This document shows positions 56,894 through 64,000 of a stretch of DNA of 64,000 nt, in pieces (the first letter of the stretch is position 1; each line of letters opens with the position of its first letter). Below the pieces are notes generated by a model. That model did no database searches and was not told where the DNA came from. It was given only the letters and a program-made list of their open reading frames with translations. This DNA comes from Bradyrhizobium diazoefficiens (GTDB taxonomy: Bacteria; Pseudomonadota; Alphaproteobacteria; Rhizobiales; Xanthobacteraceae). Made by a program: the position numbers and the translations under genes. The stretch is taken from positions 6,726,501 through 6,790,500 of the forward strand of contig NZ_CP067041.1 of the NCBI RefSeq assembly GCF_016599855.1. Direction: 5' to 3'.

Positions 56894-58183
56894 CTAATGC
56901 AACCGCGCCTTGGCACGTGCCCGGGTCAATCCTTCCGCAAAAGACACCGCCGTGTCCAGACCCCTGCCGCTACCCAATGCAACCACCGCAGGGCGGCTGC
57001 GCGAAAGCAGTGCACGCGCCGCATCGCGGGTCGATTCGACGCTGACGGCGTCGATCCGGGCCACCAGCTCCTGCACTGTCTGCGGCCGCCCATAGGCCAG
57101 CACGTGGCGGGCGAGCTGTTCGGCACGCGACGAGCAGCTCTCCAGCGCCATCAGCAGACCCGCCTTCATCTGCGCCTTGGCGCGGGCGATCTCGGCCTCG
57201 GTCAGGGTCTCGACCGAATCATTCATGATGTCGACCACAACTTCCATCATCTCCGGCGCGTCGGCTGGATCAGTGCCGGTGTAGAGACCGAAGAAACCGG
57301 TGTCGGTATAGGGGGCATGAAAGGTGTAGATCGAGTAGCAGAGGCCGCGTTTCTCGCGCACCTCCTGGAACAGCCGCGACGACATTCCGCCGCCGAGGAT
57401 GTTGGTGAAGACCTGGAGCGAGAACAGCGACGGATCGGTCTGCGGCACGCCCTCCAGCGCCAGCGTCAGATGCGCCTGCTCGAGTTCGCGATGCACGACC
57501 TTGGCAGCACCCTTGCCGAACCGGGCCGCCTGGGGCTTCGGCCCCGGGGTCGCCTGGAAGCTTGCGAAACGCTTTTCGACCTCGGCGACGACCTGCTTGT
57601 GGTCGATGGCACCGGCCGCGGCCACCACCATGTCGGGGCCGCGATAATGCGTCGAGAGATAATCGCGCAGCGAATCGCGGTTGAAGGCGCGCAAGGTCTT
57701 GGCGGTGCCGAGCAGCGAGCGGCCCATCGGCTGGTCGGGATAGCAGAGCTCGTTGAGATGCTCGAACACGACATCGTCGGGCGTGTCCTGGGCCGCGCCG
57801 ATCTCCTGCACGATGACATTCTTCTCGCGTTCGAGTTCGTCCGGCTCGAAGGCGGGATTGGCAAGGATGTCGGCGAGCACGTCGAGCGCCAGCGGCACAT
57901 CGGCCTTCATCACGCGGGCATAATAGGACGTCGTCTCGGTCGAGGTGCCGGCATTGAGGTCGCCGCCGACCGCCTCGATCTCCTCCACGATCTCGCGCGA
58001 GGAGCGCCCGGTCGTGCCCTTGAACGCCATGTGCTCGAGCAGATGGGAGATGCCGTGCTCGTTCGGCTTCTCGTCGCGGCCACCGACGCCGGCCCAGACG
58101 CCGAGCGCGGCGGTCTCGAGGTGAGGCATGTTGTCGGTGACGACGGTCAGGCCGGAGGCAAGCTTGGAGATCTCGACGCTCAT
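56894..58183 (-). CDS. M16-family zinc peptidase (processing-peptidase-like)
   Basis: 429 residues. The inverted zinc motif HLLEH is at residues 47-51 (H47, E50, H51), and the third ligand is about E127 in NVIVQEI. Both M16 domains are present, with the C-terminal half shown by GGGMSSRLFQEVREKRGLCYSIY. It is close to mitochondrial processing peptidase beta and is common in alphaproteobacteria. ATG 58183 overlaps the thrC stop (ATGA), so its translation is coupled to thrC. Confidence 0.95.
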   Translation of the reverse strand: MSVEISKLASGLTVVTDNMPHLETAALGVWAGVGGRDEKPNEHGISHLLEHMAFKGTTGRSSREIVEEIEAVGGDLNAGTSTETTSYYARVMKADVPLALDVLADILANPAFEPDELEREKNVIVQEIGAAQDTPDDVVFEHLNELCYPDQPMGRSLLGTAKTLRAFNRDSLRDYLSTHYRGPDMVVAAAGAIDHKQVVAEVEKRFASFQATPGPKPQAARFGKGAAKVVHRELEQAHLTLALEGVPQTDPSLFSLQVFTNILGGGMSSRLFQEVREKRGLCYSIYTFHAPYTDTGFFGLYTGTDPADAPEMMEVVVDIMNDSVETLTEAEIARAKAQMKAGLLMALESCSSRAEQLARHVLAYGRPQTVQELVARIDAVSVESTRDAARALLSRSRPAVVALGSGRGLDTAVSFAEGLTRARAKARLH

Positions 58184-59598
58184 CCGGCAACTCCCTGTTT
58201 GGCAGCGCGGCTGACCGACAGCACGAACCGCTCCACCTCGCTCTGATCGTTCTTCATCACCTTCATGTGTTCGGATTTGGTCATGAGACCGTCGAGCCAG
58301 GCCGGCAGTTGCGGCCGCTGGCCGCAAGCCGCCTCCACGGCGTCAGGGAATTTGGCCGGATGCGCGGTGGAGAGCACGATATTGGGCACGGTCGTATCCG
58401 TGGTGTCGCGGTCGGCGACCGCGAGCGCCACGGCGGTATGGGGATCGACGAGCTCGCCGGCTTCGCGCCAGGCGGCACGGATCGCAGCCGCGGTTTCGGT
58501 CTCGTCGGCGCGGCCGGCGTCGAATTCTTCGCGGATCCCGGCCAGCATCGCATCCGGCAGCACGAAGCGCCCGGACTGTTTCAGCTGCTCCATCAGCCGG
58601 CGCACGCCGGCTGCATCGCGCTTGCTCGCCTCGAACAGCAGCCGCTCGAAATTCGAGGAGATCTGGATGTCCATCGACGGGGACGCGGTGGCGTGCACTT
58701 CGCGCACCTCGTAGATGCCGGTCTTGAGCGTGCGGGCGAGGATGTCGTTGACGTTGGCGGCAATGCGCAGGGTCCGGACGGGGAGACCCATGCGCTTGGC
58801 GACATAACCTGCAAAAATATCGCCGAAATTGCCGGTCGGCACGATGAAGTCCACCGCGCGGGCCGGCGCGCCGGCCGTGACCGCGGAGGTGAAATAATAG
58901 ACCACCTGCGCAACGATGCGGGCCCAGTTGATGGAATTGACGCCGGACAGCGACGTCGCATCGCGGAAGCGATGGTTGTTGAACATCCCCTTCACGAGCG
59001 CCTGGCAATCGTCGAAATTGCCCTCGACCGCGAGCGCGTGGACATTGGCCGCCCCGGTCGTCGTCATCATGCGCTGCTGCACTTCGGAGATGCGGCCGTG
59101 CGGGAACAGCACGATGAGGTCGACATTTTCCAAGCCGGCGAAGGCTTCGACCGCGGCGCCGCCGGTGTCGCCTGAGGTCGCAACCACGATGGTGGTGCGC
59201 TGGCCGCGCTTGGCGAGCACATGATCCATCAGCCGCGAGATCAGCTGCATCGCCACGTCCTTGAAGGCGAGCGTCGGACCGTGGAATAACTCGAGCACGA
59301 ATTGATGCGGCGACATCTGGCGCAGCGGCACCACAGCCGGATGACGGAAGGTGGCATAGGCCTCGTTCGCCATGCGGCCCAGCTCGGCGTCCGAAATCTC
59401 GCCGCCGACGAAGGGACGGATCACGTCGACCGCGACCTCCCAATAGGGGCGGCCAAAGAAGCCGGCGATGGTCTCAGCCGAAAGCTGCGGCCAGGTCACT
59501 GGCACATACAGGCCGCCGTCGCGGGCAAGCCCGGTCAGCATCACGTCGCAGAAGCCAAGCTCAGGGGCCTCGCCCCGGGTCGAGATATAACGAGTCAA
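58180..59598 (-). CDS. thrC: Threonine synthase
   Basis: 472 residues. It converts O-phosphohomoserine to threonine with PLP; the PLP-binding lysine is K113 in GPTLAFKDVAMQ. The phosphate-binding region TSGDTGGAAVEAF and IVPTGNFGDIFAGY are typical. The start is TTG at 59598: GGAGGGCAGT sits directly before it, whereas an alternative TTG at 59610 would place the site inside the gene. No ATG is available near the N-terminus MTRYISTRGEAPELGF. Confidence 0.95.
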   Translation of the reverse strand: MTRYISTRGEAPELGFCDVMLTGLARDGGLYVPVTWPQLSAETIAGFFGRPYWEVAVDVIRPFVGGEISDAELGRMANEAYATFRHPAVVPLRQMSPHQFVLELFHGPTLAFKDVAMQLISRLMDHVLAKRGQRTTIVVATSGDTGGAAVEAFAGLENVDLIVLFPHGRISEVQQRMMTTTGAANVHALAVEGNFDDCQALVKGMFNNHRFRDATSLSGVNSINWARIVAQVVYYFTSAVTAGAPARAVDFIVPTGNFGDIFAGYVAKRMGLPVRTLRIAANVNDILARTLKTGIYEVREVHATASPSMDIQISSNFERLLFEASKRDAAGVRRLMEQLKQSGRFVLPDAMLAGIREEFDAGRADETETAAAIRAAWREAGELVDPHTAVALAVADRDTTDTTVPNIVLSTAHPAKFPDAVEAACGQRPQLPAWLDGLMTKSEHMKVMKNDQSEVERFVLSVSRAAKQGVAG

Positions 59599-59725
59599 AC
59601 TGCCCTCCAAAGGCCGGCCCAGCTCGAGCCAACGCCTTAAGCCTTTGATTTCATGATGTTCCTAGTTCGCAGCCAGAGGCTTCCGGCACCATAGAGTGTT
59701 TTCGGGAGCCGCACCATGCCCAACG

Positions 59726-59827
59726 AAAAAGGGCTACGGCGACGCCGTAGCCCTCTCTTGGAAGGTCTGTCGTTGACGTGTGCAGACCCGGTTTTCCGCG
59801 TTGGGGCGCCTGCCCCGAAAATCGTTG
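59726..59827 (-). ncRNA. Candidate small RNA (about 100 nt)
   Basis: On the minus strand TTGACG (59862-59857) and GATAGC (59839-59834) are 17 bp apart, predicting a start near 59827. The transcript would fold as three hairpins: GGGGC-AGGC-GCCCC (59816-59803), GGTCTG..CAGACC (59788-59764) and a terminator stem GGGCTACGGCG / CGCCGTAGCCC (59753-59731) followed by TTTTT. No ORF or ribosome site is inside. I do not recognise the Rfam family. Confidence 0.55.
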
Positions 59828-59833
59828 GTTCGA

Positions 59834-59862
59834 GCTATCGTCACCTGTCACGGGATCGTCAA
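59834..59862 (-). promoter_or_regulatory. Promoter of the candidate small RNA
   Basis: TTGACG-N17-GATAGC on the minus strand. The -35 element is strong. The -10 keeps only ATA of the consensus, so activity may need an activator. Confidence 0.45.
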
Positions 59863-60126
59863 GGACAAAAACGGCGCGCCGCCCCGAATGTTCCGATTTT
59901 TCCCGGTACGCTTCGGTCACACCGACGAGGACGCTGCCTGTTGCCTGCCCCCTATTGCCGTGCTTTCCCGATATCGCTGCGACAAACAAGGAACGAACGC
60001 CACGTCGCCCCATTGTGTCGGCGGATGGTGTCAGCCGCCCTCCACGCATTGCCCGGACGCGCGGCGGCGCCGATCCGCCGACCGAACCGGCTGCATACCG
60101 CGTAGCCGGTTCGGTTCCTGACGGTG

Positions 60127-60771
60127 TCAGTTCATCCCGATTTCCACCGCGATCCGGATCAGGTCCGAGTGGTTCTTGGCTCCGAGCTTCTGCTTGAGCA
60201 GGGACGTGGTGTTGGCGACGGTCTTGTAGGAGATGCCGAGGGCCTCGGCGACCTCCACGATCTTGTTGCCGCGCCCGAGCAGGCGGAGGATCTCGAGCTC
60301 CCGCGGTGTCATCTGCGAGGCGGGATTGGCCTTGATCGCAGCACCCGAGAACGTCACGGCCTCTGCAAGCTGCGGCGAGATGAAATTGTCGCCCGCGGCC
60401 ACTTTGCGCACGGCCTTGAGCAGGATCCGGGGGTCGTCGCCCTTGGAGACATAGCCCTGCGCTCCCAGCTCCACCGCGCGCACCACGAAGGCCGGGTCGT
60501 CGTTCATGCTGAACATGATGATCTTGGCATCCGGATCGTCCTTGCGGATCCGGCGCATCAGCTCGAAGCCGGAAACGTCGGGCAGGCTGATGTCGATCAC
60601 CGTCACGTCGGGACGCTTGCTGACATAGGCCCGGTGCCCGGATTTGGCGTCGCTCGCCTCGTCGATCCGGATCGAATGATCGGACGCAAACAGGGTGCGA
60701 CACCCTGACAGCACCACGGGATGGTCGTCGACGATCAGAACTTTGGTCGCCGGCTTGGCGGTATCTTGCAT
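60127..60771 (-). CDS. NarL/FixJ-type response regulator
   Basis: 214 residues. Receiver domain with VDDHPVVLSG, phosphorylation site D60 in VTVIDISLPD and the conserved Lys in GYVSKGDD. The LuxR-type DNA-binding domain at the C-terminus has TPRELEILRLLGRGNKIVEVAEALGISYKTV. ATG 60771 has AGAGGGCGCGCG before it. It is divergent from the histidine kinase gene at 60837 with only 65 bp between, so the two share a control region and form a likely pair. Confidence 0.92.
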   Translation of the reverse strand: MQDTAKPATKVLIVDDHPVVLSGCRTLFASDHSIRIDEASDAKSGHRAYVSKRPDVTVIDISLPDVSGFELMRRIRKDDPDAKIIMFSMNDDPAFVVRAVELGAQGYVSKGDDPRILLKAVRKVAAGDNFISPQLAEAVTFSGAAIKANPASQMTPRELEILRLLGRGNKIVEVAEALGISYKTVANTTSLLKQKLGAKNHSDLIRIAVEIGMN

Positions 60772-60836
60772 CGCGCGCCCTCTGTTTTTTCGACTCATAG
60801 ACGGCCGGGAACAAATGGAAAGAGCAAATCCCGCCA

Positions 60837-62195
60837 ATGCGCGTTAGAATTGGCCTAATGTGGCAACGGCTCTCATTCGGGACTCAACTGTTTCTTCCGC
60901 TCGGTTTGAGCTTTGTCGCCGCGCTCGTCATGGGCGGCGTGCTGCTCCAGACGTTCGCGGCAGGCCAACTGGCCGACGAGAATGAGCCCGGTCGAAACGC
61001 GACCCGGACCGTCGCTGTCGCACTCAATAGCGCTCTCGGCGCCTCGGACAGTCCACGGAAGGTGCTTGACGCTTTTGTCAATTCTTTGGGCACCTCCTCT
61101 GACATTCAATTCCGCCCCGTGGAGGCGGGTCCTGTGCCCCCTGCGAAAGACGGCCTGCGCGACGTGCATGGCGTGCCGCGATGGTTCGTGGACCTGATCG
61201 TCATTCCCGACATGGACGCGGCGTCTCCTGTCATCATCGACGGCAGGCACGTCGGCGACATCGTGTTCACACCCGACCTGTCGGCCGACCTGTTCGAAAA
61301 ATGGATCGCCTTTCTGGCACTGATGAGCCTCATTGCGGTGCTGATGGTATTGACCGGAGCGATCGCCTATCTCTTCGCAAGATCGGTGCTGCGGCCGCTG
61401 CGAGATCTCGGTGCGGGCTTGAGCCGAATTCGGGGCGGCGATTATGCAACGCCCATTCCGGTCGCTGGCCCGCCGGAAATTCGGCAGAGCTGCGAGGAAG
61501 CCAATGCCCTCTCAGAGACGCTCGCGCAATTGAGCCAGGACAATCGCGATCTCTTGCACCGGCTGGTGTCGCTCCAGGATAATGAGCGGCGCGATCTCGC
61601 CCGCGAGCTGCATGACGAGCTTGGCCCCCTGCTATTCAGCATCCGCGCCGGTACGATCGCGTTGAGCGACGCCTCGCAGCAGACGGGACATCTCGGCAAC
61701 TCCGTGCAGGAGGTGATGCGATCCGTCGAGGCGCTCCAGCAGACCAACCGCCGCATCCTCGACCGGCTGCGGCCGCTCTACATCGAGGAATTGGGGCTCG
61801 AGGCCAGCGTGCAGACGTTGCTCCGGAATTTTCGCAGGCAGGCGCCGCATATCGGCCTCACCGCAAGGATCGATCCTGAGCTCGACGGGATCGACGGGGC
61901 GCTGGCCCAGACCGTTTACCGCGTAATCCAGGAGGCGTTGACCAACGTGCTTCGTCATGCCGCAGCACGCAACGTCCATGTGGAGGCGGCAATTGCCGGC
62001 GATGCACTCGTCATCGAAGTTTCCGACGACGGCGGCGGCTTTCCCGCCGACAACGTCTTCGGCCGCGGCCTGACCGGCATGCATGAACGCGTGCGCGCTC
62101 TCAGCGGATCGCTGTCACTCCTGCGCGCGGACGAACGAACCTATGTGCGCTGCCGTCTTCCGCTCGGCGAAATGCACGACCAGATCTCCGGTTAG
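60837..62195 (+). CDS. NarX/UhpB-type sensor histidine kinase
   Basis: 452 residues. Two membrane helices (about 17-40 and 157-180) enclose a periplasmic sensor of about 115 residues. A HAMP domain (SRIRGGDYATPI) follows, then the HisKA_3 domain with phosphoacceptor H259 in RELHDELGPLL and an ATPase domain with VIQEALTNVLRHA and GRGLTGMHERVRAL. HisKA_3 kinases pair with NarL-type regulators, which matches the divergent gene. The start may be ATG 60837 or 60858; neither has a strong ribosome site. The signal is unknown. Confidence 0.92.
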   Translation: MRVRIGLMWQRLSFGTQLFLPLGLSFVAALVMGGVLLQTFAAGQLADENEPGRNATRTVAVALNSALGASDSPRKVLDAFVNSLGTSSDIQFRPVEAGPVPPAKDGLRDVHGVPRWFVDLIVIPDMDAASPVIIDGRHVGDIVFTPDLSADLFEKWIAFLALMSLIAVLMVLTGAIAYLFARSVLRPLRDLGAGLSRIRGGDYATPIPVAGPPEIRQSCEEANALSETLAQLSQDNRDLLHRLVSLQDNERRDLARELHDELGPLLFSIRAGTIALSDASQQTGHLGNSVQEVMRSVEALQQTNRRILDRLRPLYIEELGLEASVQTLLRNFRRQAPHIGLTARIDPELDGIDGALAQTVYRVIQEALTNVLRHAAARNVHVEAAIAGDALVIEVSDDGGGFPADNVFGRGLTGMHERVRALSGSLSLLRADERTYVRCRLPLGEMHDQISG

Positions 62196-62557
62196 CACGC
62201 GCCGCAATCGTGCGAACCCTGCTGCGCCGGCTCGCACAGCGTGCTGTGGATCTTGCCGTCCGCGCCGAAGCGAAACGAGGCGCGGATGCGCAGCGAGCCA
62301 GCGACGGAATATTCGAGATCAATGCCGTTCTGCGCGGGATGAATTTCCTCAATGGCGAAGGCCGTCGACGAGAAAGCGCTGAGCCGCGGTCTCCAATAGG
62401 TTTCGAGCTCGCTCCGTCCGCGATAGAGATGCGTGCCGTTGCACGAGCATTCGACCTCGCCATCCTCGGCATAGAGATCGAGCAGCGCCGAAAGGTCGCC
62501 CTTGCGGCAGGCATCCACCCAATCCACAATAAGTCCCATCTGATCGAAATCGCGCAC
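62192..62557 (-). CDS. SnoaL/NTF2-like protein
   Basis: 121 residues of the nuclear-transport-factor-2-like fold: IVDWVDACRKGDLSALLDLYAEDGEVEC is the usual start, and YWRPRLSAF, FRFGADGKI follow. Its 3' end overlaps the kinase gene's stop by 4 bp on the opposite strand. Three or four cysteines at the C-terminus (EPAQQGSHDCGAC) are unusual. Function unknown; many family members are enzymes or ligand-binding proteins. Confidence 0.82.
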   Translation of the reverse strand: MRDFDQMGLIVDWVDACRKGDLSALLDLYAEDGEVECSCNGTHLYRGRSELETYWRPRLSAFSSTAFAIEEIHPAQNGIDLEYSVAGSLRIRASFRFGADGKIHSTLCEPAQQGSHDCGAC

Positions 62558-62665
62558 GCCAGCAATCCTGTATGCCGCGGAAAAATCTAGAGGCGGCTTA
62601 AGGTCACACTCGTGAATAAGCGCTGAACAATAAAGCCCGGAGAATACCGGGTTCCCATCCGGAAC

Positions 62666-63430
62666 CTACGGGCCTGCATCGCTATGTCGGCGGCCCTTCA
62701 ACCAGACAGCAAGGGCGATCAGCACCGCACCGGCAAGCGTGAACCAGGTGATGGCATATTGCAGATGGTCGTCTTTCAAATGCACGTCGAGGGGCCCCGG
62801 CCGCGGAATGCCGTTCGCGGGCGCCGGCTGTTCGAGATCGAGATAGAACGGCGCGACCGTGCCCCAATGAAGCGCGCTTGCGATCGCCAGATGATCGCGC
62901 ACGAACCATAGCCGCTTGTCCCGGTTCTCGGCCGGCGTGAGCCAGCCTGGCGCTTCCGGAAAGCGCAGATAGCCTGTGAGCGCGACGGGCGCGCCGGTGA
63001 CGAGCTTCTTCACCGCGCGATCCTCGACGCTACGATCCTGCATCGTGTTTTCGACGAAGCCCGCATCGATCACGACGATCTCGCCGCTCGGAAGCCGCGC
63101 CGGCAGGAAGGCCCAGGTGCCGGGACCGGAGGCATCCTTGCGCACGGCGGAGCCGGACGAATAGACCATCGCATCCGGCGAAGCCGTATAAGTCGCGGTG
63201 AAGCTGATGCGGCGAAACTCGTCGCGCGCGGGCGTTAGCGCGGCCCATTGCGCGGGCGGCGGCAGCGCGACGGGTGCTGCCGCGAGACGCTCGGTGAGTG
63301 CGGCAATCAGTTCGTGCTTGGCAGTGCGGCGCTGCAATTGCCAGATTCCGAGCGCGACGAAAGCCGCCGTCAGCAGAAGCGTGAACAGCATGAAGCCGGC
63401 CACGCGGGGCTTGCGCGCAGTCTCGATCAT
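62666..63430 (-). CDS. SURF1-family cytochrome c oxidase assembly protein
   Basis: 254 residues. The SURF1 layout is complete: one membrane helix at about 12-32 (FMLFTLLLTAAFVALGIWQLQRR, with the conserved WQLQRR), a periplasmic domain, and a C-terminal helix (about 226-244) after the typical HLQYAITWFTLA. SURF1 helps insert heme a into subunit I of aa3 oxidase. ATG 63430 overlaps the stop of the DUF983 gene (ATGA). Confidence 0.95.
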   Translation of the reverse strand: MIETARKPRVAGFMLFTLLLTAAFVALGIWQLQRRTAKHELIAALTERLAAAPVALPPPAQWAALTPARDEFRRISFTATYTASPDAMVYSSGSAVRKDASGPGTWAFLPARLPSGEIVVIDAGFVENTMQDRSVEDRAVKKLVTGAPVALTGYLRFPEAPGWLTPAENRDKRLWFVRDHLAIASALHWGTVAPFYLDLEQPAPANGIPRPGPLDVHLKDDHLQYAITWFTLAGAVLIALAVWLKGRRHSDAGP

Positions 63431-63828
63431 TTCGCGCGGTCGATCAGCCGGCCCGGCGCCGCCTTGTGATGGAATTGCAGCGCGATCAGCAGCGACTTCA
63501 TGGTGCGCAGCGGCAATAGGGTCGTTGCGAGGATGAGCGGCAGCCATAGCACCGCATGCAGCCAGAAGGGTGGCTGGTACTTGACCTCGACGACGAGCGC
63601 GCAGCCGACCACGATCGCGCCGGCGAGCATGATGATGAAGATTGCCGGACCGTCGCCGGCGTCGATGAAGGCGTAGTCGAGGCCGCAGCGCTCGCAGGTC
63701 GGCGCCAGCGCCAGGAAACCTCTGTAGAGCTTGCCCTCGCCGCAGCGCGGGCATTTGCAGGCAAGCCCGCGTAGTGCGCTTTGCAGGACACTGGGCTGGG
63801 CTTCAGGCGTACCGGCGGCTTCGTTCAT
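63427..63828 (-). CDS. DUF983 family membrane protein
   Basis: 133 residues with two pairs of cysteines near the N-terminus (CKCPRCGEGKLY, CERCG) that may bind zinc, followed by two helices (about 61-85 and 88-110). DUF983 proteins are regularly located between coxC and SURF1 in alphaproteobacteria, so a role in oxidase assembly is likely. ATG 63828 was selected because the upstream extension runs into the terminator. Confidence 0.9.
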   Translation of the reverse strand: MNEAAGTPEAQPSVLQSALRGLACKCPRCGEGKLYRGFLALAPTCERCGLDYAFIDAGDGPAIFIIMLAGAIVVGCALVVEVKYQPPFWLHAVLWLPLILATTLLPLRTMKSLLIALQFHHKAAPGRLIDRAK

Positions 63829-63879
63829 GACGTGCAAGTCTATCACAGTTTCGGCTACGGCCTCGGGCGCTGGAAAACG

Positions 63880-63905
63880 AAAGGGCGACCCTGCGGCCGC
63901 CCTTT
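63880..63905 (-). terminator. Hairpin terminator after coxC
   Basis: On the minus strand an 8-bp stem (AAAGGGCG / CGCCCTTT, extended by GC pairs) follows the coxC stop by 20 bp and is followed by TCGTTTTCC. It would reduce read-through into the DUF983-SURF1 pair. Confidence 0.65.
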
Positions 63906-63925
63906 CCCAATCGATCTGCCGCGGC

Positions 63926-64000
63926 TCAGTGCGCGCCGTGAGCCATGGTCTCGGCGCCATGTCCCCAGACATAGATACACAGGAACAGGAACAGCCACAC
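63926..64000 (-). CDS. coxC: Cytochrome c oxidase subunit III, C-terminal end
   Basis: The last 24 codons and stop of a minus-strand gene entering from the right edge. The visible segment VWLFLFLCIYVWG is the final membrane helix of subunit III of aa3-type oxidases. The order coxC-DUF983-SURF1 confirms it. The remainder is outside the window. Confidence 0.9.
   Translation of the reverse strand: MWLFLFLCIYVWGHGAETMAHGAH

Larger units (their letters stand above)
59599..60126. other. Intergenic region carrying the candidate small RNA
   Basis: 528 bp between two minus-strand genes, far longer than the neighbours' spacing. Its centre holds the sRNA candidate below. At 60078-60112 a GC-rich hairpin (CCGAACCGGCT / AGCCGGTTCGG) lies 15 bp past the regulator stop and would end that transcript. 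Several long open frames cross the region but resemble nothing. Confidence 0.6.

Noticed and set aside
59824..59833. GGTTCGA-like string resembling a tRNA T-loop
   Set aside because: No acceptor stem, anticodon arm or CCA end surrounds it.
59651..60814. 387-codon minus-strand open frame across the sRNA region
   Set aside because: It overlaps the response-regulator gene out of frame, is Arg-rich and has no domain. The sRNA signals fit the region better.

Overview
The window is high-GC alphaproteobacterial chromosome, most likely Bradyrhizobium or a close Nitrobacteraceae relative. The support is a 409-residue 5-aminolevulinate synthase behind a perfect FixK/FNR box, the split F0 order atpI-atpB-atpE-b'-b, a coxC-DUF983-SURF1 block near thrC, a liv-type uptake operon, and several palindromic intergenic elements of the kind common in Bradyrhizobium. 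No phage, insertion sequence, CRISPR array, tRNA or rRNA was seen. The species is an inference from gene content.

Left third (1-18.6 kb). An amidase and its small AtzG-like partner run off the left edge. Then comes the most unusual part of the window. A minus-strand set holds a 3,629-residue FecR-headed, repeat-rich adhesin with a type I secretion tail, a CHASE2 adenylate/guanylate cyclase and a TPR/GT41 (OGT-like) glycosyltransferase. Divergent from it, across an AT-rich 607-bp gap, is a LapG-family transglutaminase-like cysteine protease. Together these read as a surface-adhesion module: secreted adhesin, periplasmic release protease, nucleotide signalling and possible cytoplasmic glycosylation. 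No LapD and no type I secretion genes are in the window.

Middle (18.6-43 kb). A branched-chain-type ABC operon (H-M-G-F) carries an embedded acyl-CoA ligase and ends with the binding protein. It is followed by an ABC-2 type ATPase/permease pair, a metallo-beta-lactamase-fold protein, an EamA exporter, a cupin, a broken SUKH-like gene, an M29 aminopeptidase, a fumarase/aspartase-superfamily lyase, small Bradyrhizobium-type hypotheticals, an Omp25-like porin with a clear terminator, a chemotaxis receptor, an acyltransferase, a second MBL-fold hydrolase, and hemA with its oxygen-control box.

Right third (43-64 kb). A giant hybrid histidine kinase with an SSS/SLC5 transporter domain and a LuxR-type regulator resemble CrbS/CrbR (MxtR/ErdR), the acetate-switch pair, and sit beside an MHS-family transporter. 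The F0 ATP synthase operon follows, with a good sigma-70-type promoter and a strong terminator. Next are a GNAT acetyltransferase, an M16 peptidase overlapping thrC, a candidate small RNA, a divergent NarL/NarX-type pair, a SnoaL-like protein, and the SURF1-DUF983-coxC end of a cytochrome c oxidase cluster running off the right edge.
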